Source of the DNA: Fragilaria crotonensis
Taxonomy: Eukaryota; Bacillariophyta; Fragilariophyceae; Fragilariales; Fragilariaceae
Direction: 5' to 3'
NCBI GenBank assembly: GCA_022925895.1
Contig: JAKSYS010000044.1
Coordinates: forward strand, 106,944-170,943
DNA length: 64,000 nt
Shown here: in pieces, positions 1-11,739 of the stretch
Layout: each line of letters starts with the position of its first letter
Numbering within the stretch: position 1 is the first letter of the stretch
Notes under the pieces: model-generated
What the model was told of the DNA's origin: nothing
Seen by the model: only the letters and a program-made list of their open reading frames with translations
The model's database searches: none
Made by a program: the position numbers and the translations under genes

Positions 1-336
1 ACGAACACTCTCCATAATACATCAAGCATGTCCTATCCTGTTTTCGCCATTCCCACTCGTACACATTCAGCAAGCGCAGCAAATCTGATAGCTAGGTTAA
101 TTTCGAACGCAATGTCTACGTTGACCAGATAATGTGGTCCACCATTGGTGAAACAAGGGCTTCGTCGCACGGTACGCTCAAGCTTCTGCCTGATATATAC
201 AGAGCTCTTCTCGTCAGGAACTACAAAAGCATCGATCGACGGTGCCCCATTCACCGTCAGTCCCGCAAGAATCGCTTGACAAAAGCGGCAACCCTCGTTC
301 GTCTCGTGCACGACGGCAACGACTAGTCAGACATAG
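1..336. other. sequence downstream of the SWR1-like gene
   Basis: This stretch lies just past the stop codon of the SWR1-like gene. It holds an open frame of 92 codons on the minus strand (33-311) starting MHETNEGCRF and ending VGMAKTG. I recognise no domain in it. It begins only 26 nt after the upstream gene's stop, so it is more likely 3' UTR or chance coding potential than a gene. Confidence 0.2.
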
Positions 337-3300
337 TCAGTTTGGTTGATCAGATTCCTCCTCCTTTATCAAGCGAAATCCAGGCGGAGCACGATGGGAT
401 GCACTGAGAACTGCCACGTTTCCGCTGCATGGAACGCAGGTGCTCCCAGTCTGCTTTTCTATCATTCCTCTCCCGTTGCCAGCGAAGTGACATTTCGTCA
501 CTTCTCCTTTGCTGCTTTCACGTATGAGCACGCCAAAGTCACCATTGTTCTCGACGTGACAGTTGGTCATCGTGAATTGAGAGCCACCAGCGCACACGAT
601 GCCTGAGCCATGGTTTGATCTTAGGTCACAACTGTCCAGGTAGATGGATGTCTGACATTCAGCAACCAAACCACTATTCTTCCTACTGCCTTGAACAACC
701 ACGCCGGTCCAACGGCATTTGGCACCGCTCGCAGACGCAACAGTTCCGTCACTGCCATGATTGTTCAGAACACACTGCAAAAGGTCAAGTCTACCACCAA
801 CAACCACAAGCATCTCGTCGGAAGAGGCGGATGCAATCTTGGGTCGACGAAGTGTCACTCCTTCGATAAAACCGCAAGTGCCACTCCATCGAAATGACCC
901 GCTAAGTTCGATGACTACGTGCGATGGGTCATTCTCGTCACCTACGAATCGCAATGGGAAGGAAATCTCAAGGCCAGGCTCCTTAATCCAGTAGTGACCG
1001 TCGCCGAGCTCGAGAGTGTCACCAGGTTGCGCAGCTTCAACGGCATCGTTTATGCTGCCAAAATGATTCGGAAGCATTCGACTTCCATGGGTGGATCCAA
1101 GCTCAACTGGTAGAACGTGAAGGACGAACGATACGTCTGTGGCGGCATCCTTCCACTGTCGACAAACAAGTGCTGCAGTTGTCCGTTCGGGAGATGGGAT
1201 TAGAAATGACATGGTGAGGACCAAAGGCTTCAGGGGCATGGCATTCCATTTCTTATCAGCGGCCAGCATGTCGGCCTCTAACTCAAGCAAAATCTTGGGT
1301 TTCTCCCATATTGCTTCACCGGTATCTTCATCGTACCAGAACGGGCACTGGGAGAGTCCATCAATTCTCTCCACCCAGTTCTCGCCGGTCAGCTTCCGTC
1401 GTTTCTTGCTTGCGCGAACCCGGGCTTTCTCTCGTTGGTAGACATGGCGCTGGCGTGGGAGCTCTTCCGGACGAGGATGTGTTCCAAGAAGGTCGCCTTC
1501 GTCAAGAGCGACCTCCTCGTTGTACGCATTTTCTCGCTCAAGGGCTTCAATGTCGACTTCCTCTTCGTCATCCTCGGCAGCCTCGATCCGGCGTCGTTCC
1601 TCCATAATTGCAAAGATAGACCAGAAGGGATCGACGGTTTCTCTAAATCGAAGGGCATACTTCTCGGTAGACGAAAGAGACGCCTCGATGGCATCAGCGT
1701 CCACGCCCACCTTGTTTTGCCATTCGTTGAATTCTTCGACCATTTCTGCCTCTCTCTTGCTTTCGTCCTTTTCATCGTCATCAGAGGTTGTCTTTTCCAC
1801 CGCTTCGTCCGTCTCGGACATGTTGGTTTTGTTGACTTTCGCTTCCGTCGGCGCCTTGTTTTCGTCCTCTTCCTCTTCCTTGGTGTTGTACTCAACTGTT
1901 TCGTCAAATTCTTTCAACTCGTCTGCGGCTTCTCTCTTTGCGTTTTGCATTGCAATCGCGTCGTCCGCGTCTTCCAAAGACGCCATGGCTTTTTCCAATT
2001 GCTCGCTGGTCATGCCAGATTGTTGTTGATCAGAATCTTGGCCAACCGTGCCGTGGTCTTCCACTCCCAGGATGTCAAGGAGGCCCCCCTTACTATACAT
2101 ATCCTTCAGAGTATCCTTGCCTTCTTCCTCTTCCCCAGCCCCGTTGCTGGTGTCGAACTTGCCTTCATCCATGACAATCAAATCCAAGTTGCGCTTCTGC
2201 TTTGCCTTAATAAAGATGTTTTCTTCAATCGAGTGTTCAGTAATCAGTCGATAGATGTGGACATCACGGGTCTGCCCTATTCTGTGTGCGCGGTCTTGTG
2301 CCTGGGCCTAAGATGATGGTACGAGACAAGAGTTGTTAACGCACCAAGTGCACGTATCAAGATAATCATCAAGATGCACTTGCTCACTTACGTCCATTGC
2401 TGGGTTCCAGTCGCTATCGTAGAAGATGACTGTGTCGGCCCCCGTCAGGTTGATACCCAATCCACCGCTTCTGGTACTCAAGATGAAACAGAATACTTTC
2501 TCATCGTTGTTGAATTTGTCCATTAGTCGTTGTCGTCGGTCGACTCCTGTGCTTCCATCGAGCCTGAGGTACGTGTGACCATTTAGGTTCAAGAAAGTTT
2601 CTAAAACATCCAGCATCTTGGACATTTGAGTGAAAATCAAGGCACGGTGACCTCCACGTTTCAAACCGTACAGAAGTGCCGAAAGCGACTGGAGCTTTCC
2701 CGCATCGAACTGGACTAAACGCTTATCCGGGAAGAAGGATGATAGCCTTGCCTGCGCTTTCTGGAAGGGGCGTAAAAACTCTTCCACTGGTTCGCGCAGC
2801 ATTTCACTGAGACTAGGCACCATCTTTTCGCCACAACGTTCAGCAACCATACTTGGCTTCGATGCACCAGCCTTGGGTACGCAAAAGACGAATTTCTTGA
2901 TCAAGTCGTCTGCGTCGTCCATTCGATCTCGCAAGGACTTCCTCATTTCAAGCAGCTGGTGTGGCGTCGAGACGATTTCTTTGTTGCGAAGAAAGTCGCC
3001 GTCATCTCGATCCAAAGGAAATGTGTCCAGCGAAATGCACCGTTGGAGACGATGAGGATAGCAAAAGGGGTGACTCTCACATCTCTGCTTATTGATGCGC
3101 GATTGCCTTGCTTTCACATCCACTTTCTTTTGTCGCTCTGACTGCCAAATTTGCTTCAGGTGCATCGCAAGTCCCTTGCCGGTTCCTTCTGCAGGGAGCG
3201 GCTCGTCGATGCTATCATCGTTGACACTTTCGGTAAATAGATACAAGGGTGTCGTCAATCGCAACAGCTGACTTGCGATCACGGTATCATGGTCGAGAGA

Positions 3301-6300
3301 CATGCTTGGACAGGAAAGTCCGTTGCTTCCACACCACAGTGGCGTGCCTAAGTAATCGCTGACCGTCATCCCGTAATCATCCTCTTGGTTAGCCAGAACA
3401 ATTTTCGGAACTAAATAATCAATCCCAGACATCGCGAACGGAGTCACGACTGCTCGTGGCTCGAATAAATCAGGATGGTTGCAAACTTTTCGTAATTGCA
3501 TAAGGACATTCATCATTCCCATAAAGTTCCCGCCCTTTTTCAGTGCCTGCCGAGTGGAAGAGCGAGCCATAAACTCTTCGTAAAGGAACTGCTGTCGACG
3601 AGACATAGGGCACTTGACAATGTGCTCGTATTTTCCAGGCAACTGTGTCTCCACATCTTTCTTGAGCCGGCGAAGGACGAAAGGGCGAATAATTTCATGA
3701 AGGCGACTGATGAGTTCGTCGCTTCGTTGAGAGTTCCCTTCAATGATGTTGTTCATCGGGTTTGAAAACCAATAAGTGAACTCCTTTCGTGATCGAAAGA
3801 CATGAGGCATGAGAAAGTGAAGAAGGGACCAAAGTTCGGAGAGATTGTTTTGCAGGGGAGTTCCAGTAAGCAACAGTCGTCGTTGCGAGTTGAAACTGAT
3901 CAGAGTCTGCCACCGTTGACTTTGAAAGTTTTTGATATTGTGCGCCTCGTCAAGAATCATGTAGTACCATTTCTTTCTTTTGAATGCGAACGAATCCTGG
4001 ACAGCTAACTGGTACGACGTGATGACAACATGATACCAATTAGCTTTTGTCCAGCCTGTTCGCAATTCTTTGCGCCGCTTGGCAGATCCGTAGTAACACA
4101 GAACTTTCAGTGCCGGACTAAATCTTTTCAACTCCGTTTCCCAGTTAATGATTACTGAAGTCGGGACGATGACCAGGTGAGGACCCCAAATACCTTTATA
4201 CGACGCGAGATATGACAGAAGAGAAATCGTCTGAAGAGTTTTCCTGCACGCCTCATGAGTTTGAAAGCATTTCGTCAAGGCGATTCAGGCACACCTTCTT
4301 ACCCTAGTCCCATTTCATCGGCGCTGATCCCGCATTCGACAATACGCCAGATTTGTCAGTGCATGCGGGAGAGCATCAATCACAAAGAGGGATACTTACA
4401 GAATACCGTTGAGTCGTCTTGTCTGGGTTGACACCAACCAATTCAGACCCGTTTGCTGGTATTTCCTCAGCTTCACCCAATTTGAAAGCAGGAAAGGTCT
4501 CGTTGCCATGGTAGACCTCGCTCGTTCCTCGGACTCACCGAGAGCTTTCAGAGCATCAATACCGTCATTGTCGTCCGCTTCTTCGTCGAGGCGTTGCCTC
4601 TTCGAGCCGTTGGTGACTGGTTGAGCTCCATTAGCTTTCACAACAGGAACACACGATGCCGTTTCAATGCCATTATACATTGCCCTCAGCTCTTCAATCG
4701 GGGTCTCACTTTCACGTTTGAGCAACGCAATCTCGTCTTCCACACTCATGTCACGACCAAGCCGTTCCTCTGCTTCCATGGTTGTTTCGTCGTCGACTGT
4801 TTCTTCTTCAGGTTTAAATTCCTCATCACCGTCGTCACCATCATACTCAATGTTCATCCCATCGGTTGCGTCAGAATCGGTAGTTGGATCAATATCGTTA
4901 TCATCGCGCTGACTGTCACCACCCACGAACCCATACAGCTTGCGAAGGTCTTCTAAACTCATTTCATTCTCTTTGTTCAACAACGCTATCTCGTCCTCGT
5001 ATGACATATCCCGTCCTAGTTGTTCTTCCGCTTCTAGGGTAGTTTCGTCGTCTACCTCCTGGGTGGGTTGAAATTCGTCCTCATCGCCAGCATCATCCTC
5101 GTCGAACATTACTGCAACGATACCCCTGTGGGCTGGAATTCTGGCAGATTCGGTAGATGCCTGCATCGTGTCTGTTTCGCTATCCTCCTCAGTTTCCCCT
5201 GTGCTGACCTCGCATTCGTCACCACCTTGGATACGTTCTGTATCGTCCACTGATTCTCCACCTGTCTCTATGAGGCCATATCTTTTGCGGAGCTCTTCAA
5301 TTGACATCTCTCCTTCTTGTTGTAGAAGGTTTATTTCCTCGTCAGCACTCATTTCACGACCCAATCGTTCCTCTGCAGCAATTGTGGTTTCGTCGTCTAC
5401 TTCATTGTCGTCATCCTGAAACTCGTCCGATCCATCCGATGCCTGCGCATCGTTGCTGCACTCAAAGTCTTCGACGTCGCTGGCGTCGCCATCATCGTCG
5501 GCTTCAAAACCCTGGTCGGCTGGGGAAGGTTCCCGCAGTTGTGGTGGGATTCGAGGCTGAGACGTGCGCATGCTGCCCCTAGAGGGGTGGTCGTCCATTC
5601 CCTCGGCAAAGGTGACACGCTTCACATGCGTTTCGTCGTGAACCTTCTCGTCGACGCCATGTACCATGCCGACGTCTTCGCAGTCCAATGTTTCATGCCG
5701 CAGTCGCTCGAGCACCTCCTCAATATCCATACTACTTTCCTCTTGCAGCTTCTGCAGCTCGTCTAGGTCGGCAATATAGGCGTCCCCATTTTCATTTGAG
5801 TCACTTCCCCTAGATTTCAATCGCTCTCGAGTCTCTTCAGCTTCCGCTTCCTTCATTGTCGTCTCATCATCCTCCTCGCTGTCGACGACAAAGGACCCAT
5901 CGGACCCCGAATCCTCAGTCGTCGACTCCCCGTAAAATTCGGGTTCCGTCATTTCGATGTTCGCATAATCTCTTGGCCCCTTCCGCCGCAAACGGTCAGC
6001 CGCCCCGAGTGCTTCCTCAATAGTCAGCGAAGCAATGTCGCTGTCAGTCTCAGTTTGCCTCACAAGCTTCTCACCATACCGTTCCGTTAGTCGCACTAAC
6101 TCGACTAGCTGTTTGTTCATAGCCTTGCGGCGTTCTTTATCTGCTGAGAGTTTTTGCTTGTAGGCAATCACTCGTTCAATTTTGGTCCACCAGCCCCGAA
6201 CTTCTCTACCGATTTTCGCCGACAACCTTCGGCGTTTCAATTCCGCTTCGGCCAAGAGTCTAACTCGTCGAGTTTCCTTTGTCTTATGAAATTGGTTGAC

Positions 6301-6612
6301 AGCGTTTGCCTGCTTCTTTGCCAATCCATGTTGTCGTTTGCGTTCCGCCATGAAATCAGCACCGAGCCACATCATCTCCTTCATGAGGAAATCCCAATGG
6401 GTGTCCGTCTTGGAATCGTAAAAAACAATACCATCCTTGCCATTATCATACGCATTTCTCGGTCGTTTATTATTGTTCGTCCCCGGTTTCTTTTTCAACA
6501 CATCATCGCAACACCCGAGTTCCAGCAACCTTGCATTGATTTCATCGCGACGCTCTTCAAGCTCTGAATATGTGAGTGAGGCGACTGCAGCTGTTGCCAT
6601 GGGATTGGCCAT
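337..6612 (-). CDS. SWR1-like: SWR1/SRCAP/PIE1-class chromatin-remodelling ATPase with WW, F-box-like and beta-helix C-terminal region
   Basis: Snf2 ATPase of the SWR1 class, expected to exchange H2A.Z into nucleosomes in the nucleus. Exons: 6612-4400, 4323-4303, 4243-2392, 2307-337, giving 2018 residues. All junctions are GT-AG and in phase. An HSA domain lies at about residues 70-150 (THWDFLMKEM, WWTKIE). Four acidic repeats lie at about 248-646. The ATPase follows with motif I DEMGLGKT, motif II DEAHNIKN, motif III LLLTGTPLQNN, motif V STRSGGLGINL and motif VI QDRAHRIGQTRD. A long insertion between the lobes is typical of SWR1/INO80, and VMDEGKF after motif VI points to SWR1 over INO80. 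After this the frame stays open: WEKYA-like segment, WW domain (WYDEDTGEAIWEKP, about 1671-1700), an F-box-like helix pair (ALVCRQWKDAATD) and about 220 residues resembling right-handed beta-helix repeats. The ATG at 6612 gives MANPMATAAV. No frame breaks. Confidence 0.9.
4303..4323 (-). other. 21-nt micro-exon encoding part of the Walker A loop
   Basis: Exon 1 ends at 4400 in the second base pair of a Leu codon (ATT CT|GTAAGT). A 76-nt intron (4399-4324) ends in CAG. Then comes a 21-nt exon, CGCCGATGAAATGGGACTAG plus one G. A 59-nt intron (4302-4244) starts GTAAG and ends GTGCAG. Joining the parts gives GILADEMGLGKTLQT, the conserved Snf2 motif I. Skipping the micro-exon stays in frame but removes seven residues, DEMGLG included, so the product would lack ATPase activity. 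Confidence 0.88.
4675..5871 (-). repeat. four acidic repeats in the N-terminus of the SWR1-like protein
   Basis: The encoded protein has four related blocks at about residues 248-306, 405-446, 520-561 and 606-646. The last three follow the pattern VDDETT...AEE.LGR.MS..DEI.LL..E.E...E.LR..Y; the first is degenerate. Similar units occur in plant PIE1 and animal SRCAP N-termini. In yeast Swr1 the corresponding region contacts H2A.Z-H2B; that role here is inference. Confidence 0.7.
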
Positions 6613-7438
6613 TTTGTTTCAATAGGATTTTCAAAGAAAAACGTGGTGCGCGTAAATCAGATTGATATAATTGTCGTCGTTGGCAATCAATCAAGGCCAA
6701 TGAGGCAAAACAGGCCGACGTCAGGGATGGAATCGGGAGTCGAGGTGTTGGAAGTTAGAAGGCAAGATGTGTCTTTGCGATAATCGCTTTGGAAATCCAA
6801 AAGACCTTGCTGGACGATGCGGTTGACGAGGAGACGATCCTATCCAAGCCTGGAGTGCAGCGGGGAGTGCAAGTGATTTACAATGGAGTAACAAGGCTCG
6901 GTCTCGATCGTTCTCGATTTGTGGTTTCGGATTTTTTCGGATGTGTTATTGAGGACGCGTATGCTGTAGTTGTTTGTCCTTCGACCAGCACACCATAATT
7001 GACTTTCATTACAGTAACACGGTTCACCTACTGAATATACTGCTACTGTACTGGAGTTTTCCAGTATGCACATTGGGCTGGAATTCCTGCAGATTGTCGT
7101 CTCTGTGCCTGACGCGTCGTGTCTGTTTGCTCGGAATCGTCAGTAGTCGCAGAGTAGTAAATGAATGAAGATTGGCATAGGAACAATTAACAACTTCTTC
7201 CAATGGGTTGCACTAAGATCTTTGTCACGAATGCCATGATGGCATAGTAGCGAACGAGTTTTGTAATTCGGGTATTCTACGTTAGAAGGCGTTTTCCTAA
7301 TCTGATGTGTTATGGTCTTCATGGTATTGTGGCTGATTGGTAAAAGTGACGGCCTTCGGTACCCATTCATTAATGATGCAATTAACATGTCGCTCAGTCT
7401 GAGGATCGTGCAAGAAAATCTTGGTGGCGAATCAGCGA
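6613..7438. other. intergenic, shared upstream region
   Basis: Lies upstream of the SWR1-like ATG and downstream of the kinase gene. Short frames (for example 7140-7388 minus, 82 codons) show no recognisable domain. I see no repeat or RNA gene. Confidence 0.4.
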
Positions 7439-8726
7439 TCAGAGGGTGAAGAGCCCGGATATTCCGATGATAGCTACCATGTCGCCCATGGAAGCCATGA
7501 AGCGTTGCGACTCCTGTTCTATTTCAGGCCATACGTTAGAATAAGTGCCTTCGCCGAGTAACGCACTCGAGGCTTCAACGTCATACATGCGAAGATATGA
7601 AAATCCCATCCCATCAGCAAGCACTTGAAAGCGAAACAAGTTGACGATGATTGGGGAAATAGACAAATCATCCCACTGGGCCTCTGGGACTCAAACATGT
7701 TTCGTTTGGTTCCCCACGATGGCATCCTTCCGACGTGTTGCCGCCAAGTGAACAAGATTGAATCCAAGCCTTCCGAAATGCCTGCCATGTTAAGCCAGCT
7801 GGCGCTTGAATCATAATTTCGGCATCCTCCGCATTGTGCAGTTGCGCGTAAAAGTCCGCCATGGGGCTCAATCGTTGAACCGACTTTGGGACCTGCAGCA
7901 ACGACTCTTCCAACGTGGCACGGGGTATAACTCGACCGGTCTGGTGCGCACGGCTGGCGGCGCGGGCGTAGACAACGTCGGGAGGCGCAGTAATGTGCAA
8001 AATGGCAATGCGGAGGGGCGCGTAGTCTCGTTTCAGACGTGTAAAGTATGACTCATACCAAAAGGAATCGCGCAGGGAGCCATCCACCAGTACGTTGTGC
8101 CCCTTCTCCAGGGCAGCCAGGGTAAGAATTTCGGATATCATTCCTGCTTCCTTGCGGGTCCATTCTCCAGCGCGCTCCCGTTCCATGTGAGCATACGTTT
8201 GGAATTCAGGCAGATGATGTCGAATATCATCTGGATCTACCGTCACAAAAGCGTGCAAGGGGAAGAGACCTCTCTGACTGAGGTGTCGAATTGTCCATGA
8301 CTTGCCAGCTCCCATGCACCCAGCAGTAAATGCAATCCAAGGATGTGAGGGAGTGGAACACATTTCTCCAAACTTTGGATCTACAATGTTGGCAATATTG
8401 AGGAGGTGATCGATGATAGTGTCCTGAAGTAGCTGGCGTTCTTTTGTGTAGTTCGAATGATACGAATAGTCGAGCGTCTTCCGGATCGCAGCGTAATTGC
8501 CATAAAGCTGACAATCCGCGTCGCTTCTGTAATTTTCTTCCGTCGAAAGACTCCAATCATACTTGAATCTCGAAACCTCGTCCACCTCCGGTGCAATCAG
8601 TTCAATGGACCACCACGTCGTCAGTTCCAAGAACTGAACATGACGAGCTGCAACGAAAGCTACGGTACAGCAGCACAGTAACAACACGAACCTGACAAGG
8701 ACGGCGGATTGAGTGTCCGAGCGCAT
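7439..8726 (-). CDS. zeta-toxin-domain P-loop kinase, membrane anchored or secreted
   Basis: Predicted P-loop phosphotransferase of the zeta-toxin/UDP-GlcNAc-kinase fold. Visible motifs: Walker A AGCMGAGKSW, the following VTVDPDDIRHHLPEF (zeta family D-x-D-x-I-R type), GHNVLVDGSLRD, and an Arg-rich ARAASRAHQTGR lid. The chosen start at 8726 (MRSDTQSAVLVRFVLLLCCC) gives a hydrophobic signal peptide or anchor. An in-frame ATG at 8822 would add 32 residues ahead of it and is less likely. The last exon probably follows a 94-nt intron (7717-7624, GTGGGG...TTTCAAG) and encodes LADGMGFSYLRMYDVEASSA to a stop at 7439; without splicing the frame ends at 7668. No antitoxin-like gene is adjacent, so a toxin role is unsupported. 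A eukaryotic small-molecule or sugar-nucleotide kinase is equally possible. Confidence 0.72.
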
Positions 8727-9123
8727 TTGTGCGTGCACGTGGGCTTTAGGGAAACGCGAGGAGAAAGGCCCACCACCGTTCCAAGAATGTCGTCGATCAA
8801 TGATGAATCTCGAAAAGAACAAGCAATCCGACTATGTCCTGTACTGGGAATGTGTCACTTCCGGGAAGAATGAAAACCATAAAGTCGTTCACGGAACTGA
8901 TATGAATTCGAAAGTCCGTCGATGGCAAAGGTGAAACAAGGAAATGATATTCCAGTACAACAGTGCAGAGTCCGGAGTCCTGAGAAGCAGTCAGGGAAAT
9001 GTACTGAGACTTGCTTCTAAAACCTAGGTTCACTTCATTTTGGAAAAGTTGAAACCCGACGCTCAACGCGCTCAACACACCATACACAGAGAAGCAGATA
9101 AGTGATGCCGTGATGCCTGATGC
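8727..9123. other. intergenic upstream of the kinase gene
   Basis: No domain-bearing frame is visible. The right edge has a short tandem run of tgatgcc, next to which the hAT-like MITE is inserted. Confidence 0.4.
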
Positions 9124-9131
9124 CTGATGCC

Positions 9132-9736
9132 CAGGCCACTTTAATAGTGGCCACTATTAACGAGTTTTTTTACGTAGAATCCATACTACGGAGTATTTGC
9201 ACGCATTAACTTTACTCTAGTACAGTACTAGTAGTACGCGCTTCATTGCTCAGGACTCCAAACAAGAGCAGAAGACACTGTTCAATGAAGGCCATGCCAT
9301 TGCATATGGCCTCACAGTATGTGAGCAAGTGGATGCACAGATAGCACAGTCAGTAGTTTCAGGTTCACATCAAATTTGTTTACATTTCAGTCATGAGGTG
9401 AAGACTTTGAGTGGAGGCTTCTTAGCCACTGCACAGGGACATCAATTGTTGATAGTGACTTCTCTGAAGTAAAGTGAAGAATGATTGCTGAACTGGTCTT
9501 ATAGACTTTCTTTTGGTGGATGGCATTCTGCATTCTACTACATTCCAAGCAGTTTACAATGCTCAATCCAGCATACTCCTGCTGTAGAGGACTACTTGTA
9601 CCTGTGGCTCCTACTGTAGTAGTGTTTCTGGCGTACACTGGCACGCGACCACTATTAGCCACTACTAACTTTCTGACGGCGCCACTATTAGCTTAATAGT
9701 GGTAATAGTGGCGTCCGCCACTATTAAGGTGGCCTG
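9132..9736. mobile_element. hAT-like MITE with 8-bp target duplication
   Basis: A 605-bp non-coding element. The left end caggccacTttaatagtgg is matched by the inverted right end caggccacCttaatagtgg (one mismatch). The identical octamer ctgatgcc flanks both sides (9124-9131 and 9737-9744). An 8-bp duplication and termini beginning CAGG fit hAT transposons. Copies of ccactatta/taatagtgg cluster near both ends, including a perfect 20-bp palindrome at 9141-9160, like hAT subterminal transposase-binding repeats. No transposase is encoded. One caution: the left flank is a tgatgcc tandem run, which slightly weakens the duplication. Confidence 0.78.
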
Positions 9737-9744
9737 CTGATGCC

Positions 9745-10554
9745 GCAATGCCGCAATGCTGACATATTAGTACTGGTAATACTTATTTACCGGTACTGTA
9801 GTTTGCATGGAGAGCAACACAAAACTTTGTGTACAGGGTACGCATACTTTACTGTGAGTCGTAAAAACACACGACTCACCTACGCTACACGCTACCGGTA
9901 GCTGGTAGCTATGGGGCTGATAGCAGAGTCCAGAGTCCAGAGTCCGGAGCCCAGACGAGCCCGTATGACAAAAGATAAGACATACGACATACGACATACG
10001 GATGGGCTCGGCGCAGCTCGGCAGATAGCGGCCAGCGGCAAGTGCGGCCTCGCCCAGAAATGTCAGATGCTACCGGTACCAGGTACGAGTACGTTCGTAT
10101 CATATCAGTTGCGGCGTCGCGGCCGGTTTTAGGCAGTGTCCGGACAACAAACTTCGTACGAAGTTCCAAGGGTGCATAACCAGATGATTTCATCCTCGCC
10201 ATTTTCTTGTCCCCGAGTGTCGTCCGGGACAAGAACAGGTCCGATCGACGATCAACGTTTCCGAGTTCTGAACTCCCAAGTTTTCATTTGTAGGTCACAG
10301 GTGAGTCCCCGCGGTTTCGTCATTGGAGTGTCATTGGACGTATCCATGTAATAGGCAGATCTTCAGTACATTGTGCAACATAAACGACTAGTTGTCACCA
10401 TCCTCGTTTCCACAAGAATCGCTCGGACGTTGTCGTACGCAGATGACATGGAACAAGCAGCAGCGGATGTTGCAACCTTAGTAGGAAATGTAGCTGCTCT
10501 TGCAACTGATCTTTTTGCAAAAGATGGTTCCGGTTCAAGAAGAAATCGGACGCA
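9745..10554. other. intergenic, rich in GTAC palindromes
   Basis: Contains short GTAC-centred palindromes (around 10075-10095) and a stretch with direct agtccagagtcc copies near 9926-9950. Frames such as 10373-10651 plus may be the decayed 5' part of the Harbinger transposase that follows. No other feature is seen. Confidence 0.35.
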
Positions 10555-11244
10555 TTGGTGCCGCGCTCGTACACGATGCAATATACGTGCGATATACGAA
10601 CAACTTCATCTGATGTTGGCCCTTTGTACTTCAGAAGGGCTTATAGGATGAAGTTCTCAACCTTCAAACGTCTCGCGAATGAGCTTCGTTCTTACATTCA
10701 TCTAGCAGCAGCTGGACCGAAACAAAGTGATACATCAAGAAGACATGTTCCGAACGGGTGTTTATCGCCTGATGTCCGACTGGCATGTGCAATCCGTTGG
10801 TTCTCTGGGGGGTCTCCATACGACATGATGACTACATACAGTATTAGTCATACTGAAACACTCAACAGCTATAGGTAGGTTGTCGACGCTGTTAACAAAC
10901 ATCCCAGATTTACCATCAAATACCCAGACAATCACGATGCACAGCACATAATTGCCCAAGGTTTGCATGAAGTGTCAAGGGCCGGTTTCAAGTGCTGCGC
11001 AGGTGCAATTGATGGCATACTGATATGGATACATAAACCGTCTCCAAAAGACTGTATGGACAATGGTTGCAAAAAAGGTAAGTTCTACTGTGGTAGGAAG
11101 AAGAAGTATGGCCTGAATTGTCAGGCAGTTTGCAACATGAAGGGACAAATTCTGGACATTTCAATCTTGTATCCAGGTTCCACATCTGATAGTCTCGCAT
11201 TTGAGAGTAGGTCAATGTTTCAGAAATTAGAAGAGGGCTATTAG
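10555..11244 (+). pseudogene. PIF/Harbinger transposase remnant (DDE_Tnp_4)
   Basis: One reading frame carries YRMKFSTFKRLANELR, then RLACAIRWFSGGSPYDM, one in-frame TAG (10876-10878), then VVDAVNKHPRF. After that comes the Harbinger nuclease core: CCAGAIDGILIWI (first catalytic Asp), FYCGRKKKYGLNCQAVCN and DISILYPGSTSDSLAF. The frame stops at EEGY, before the second Asp and the Glu of the triad, so the nuclease is incomplete. The TAG sits where a Trp (TGG) would be expected. The missing C-terminal part is not found downstream, where an inverted segment and a copia LTR follow. Confidence 0.75.
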
Positions 11245-11282
11245 CGCCAGTATATCTAACCAAATGCGGTGAAATAGAACTT

Positions 11283-11378
11283 TAAACATTAAATGGCTAA
11301 AAACAACCATAAACATGTAAGATCAACTGATCGTTGAAACATTAAGGTTACAAGTAACATCAAATAAAATAGTAAACA
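11283..11378 (+). repeat. left arm of an inverted repeat that flanks the copia element
   Basis: About 95 bp here are the inverted copy of 20422-20516; the shared core includes aaccttaatgtttcaacgat and cagttgatcttacatgtt. The arms lie on opposite sides of the copia insertion. They also lie at the ends of two converging degenerate ORFs, so they may be internal inverted sequence of one older element later split by copia. The remaining 11379-11739 holds nothing recognisable. Confidence 0.7.
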
Positions 11379-11739
11379 AACGGACCTTCAGATGAAGTGA
11401 TCCAGAAAAGAGTTTAAGTATTCGAGAGCAGAGTTATCCTATTCAAGAGTGGAGTTTCCGTATTGCAGTGAATCGATTTCTTCATACTGTGCAGCAGAAT
11501 CAGCATGAAGCAGCCATGGTGCAATTGATACATCAATCACCAAAGGTCCAGTACATTCCAGAGCAGGGCCAACCTTTAGGAAGGCAACAAAGTCATATTC
11601 AAGCAGTAGTAGTAAGTCACCGAGGGAAGTGGAAATTTTACTCCGAGAAGTGGTGGATCTTCTTTCCACATTACAGCCACCCGCCCTACCGAGCAGCCAT
11701 CACCACCAACAAGCAAGAAAGTCAAAGTAACAGAGCATG

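Noticed and set aside
1435-2316. 293-codon plus-strand frame
   Set aside because: Antisense shadow of the acidic C-terminal region of the SWR1-like gene; Phe/Leu/Val-rich composition mirrors GAA/GAG/GAC codons.
7439-8726. Toxin-antitoxin module
   Set aside because: No small antitoxin ORF is adjacent, the gene has an intron and a signal anchor, and neighbours are eukaryotic.
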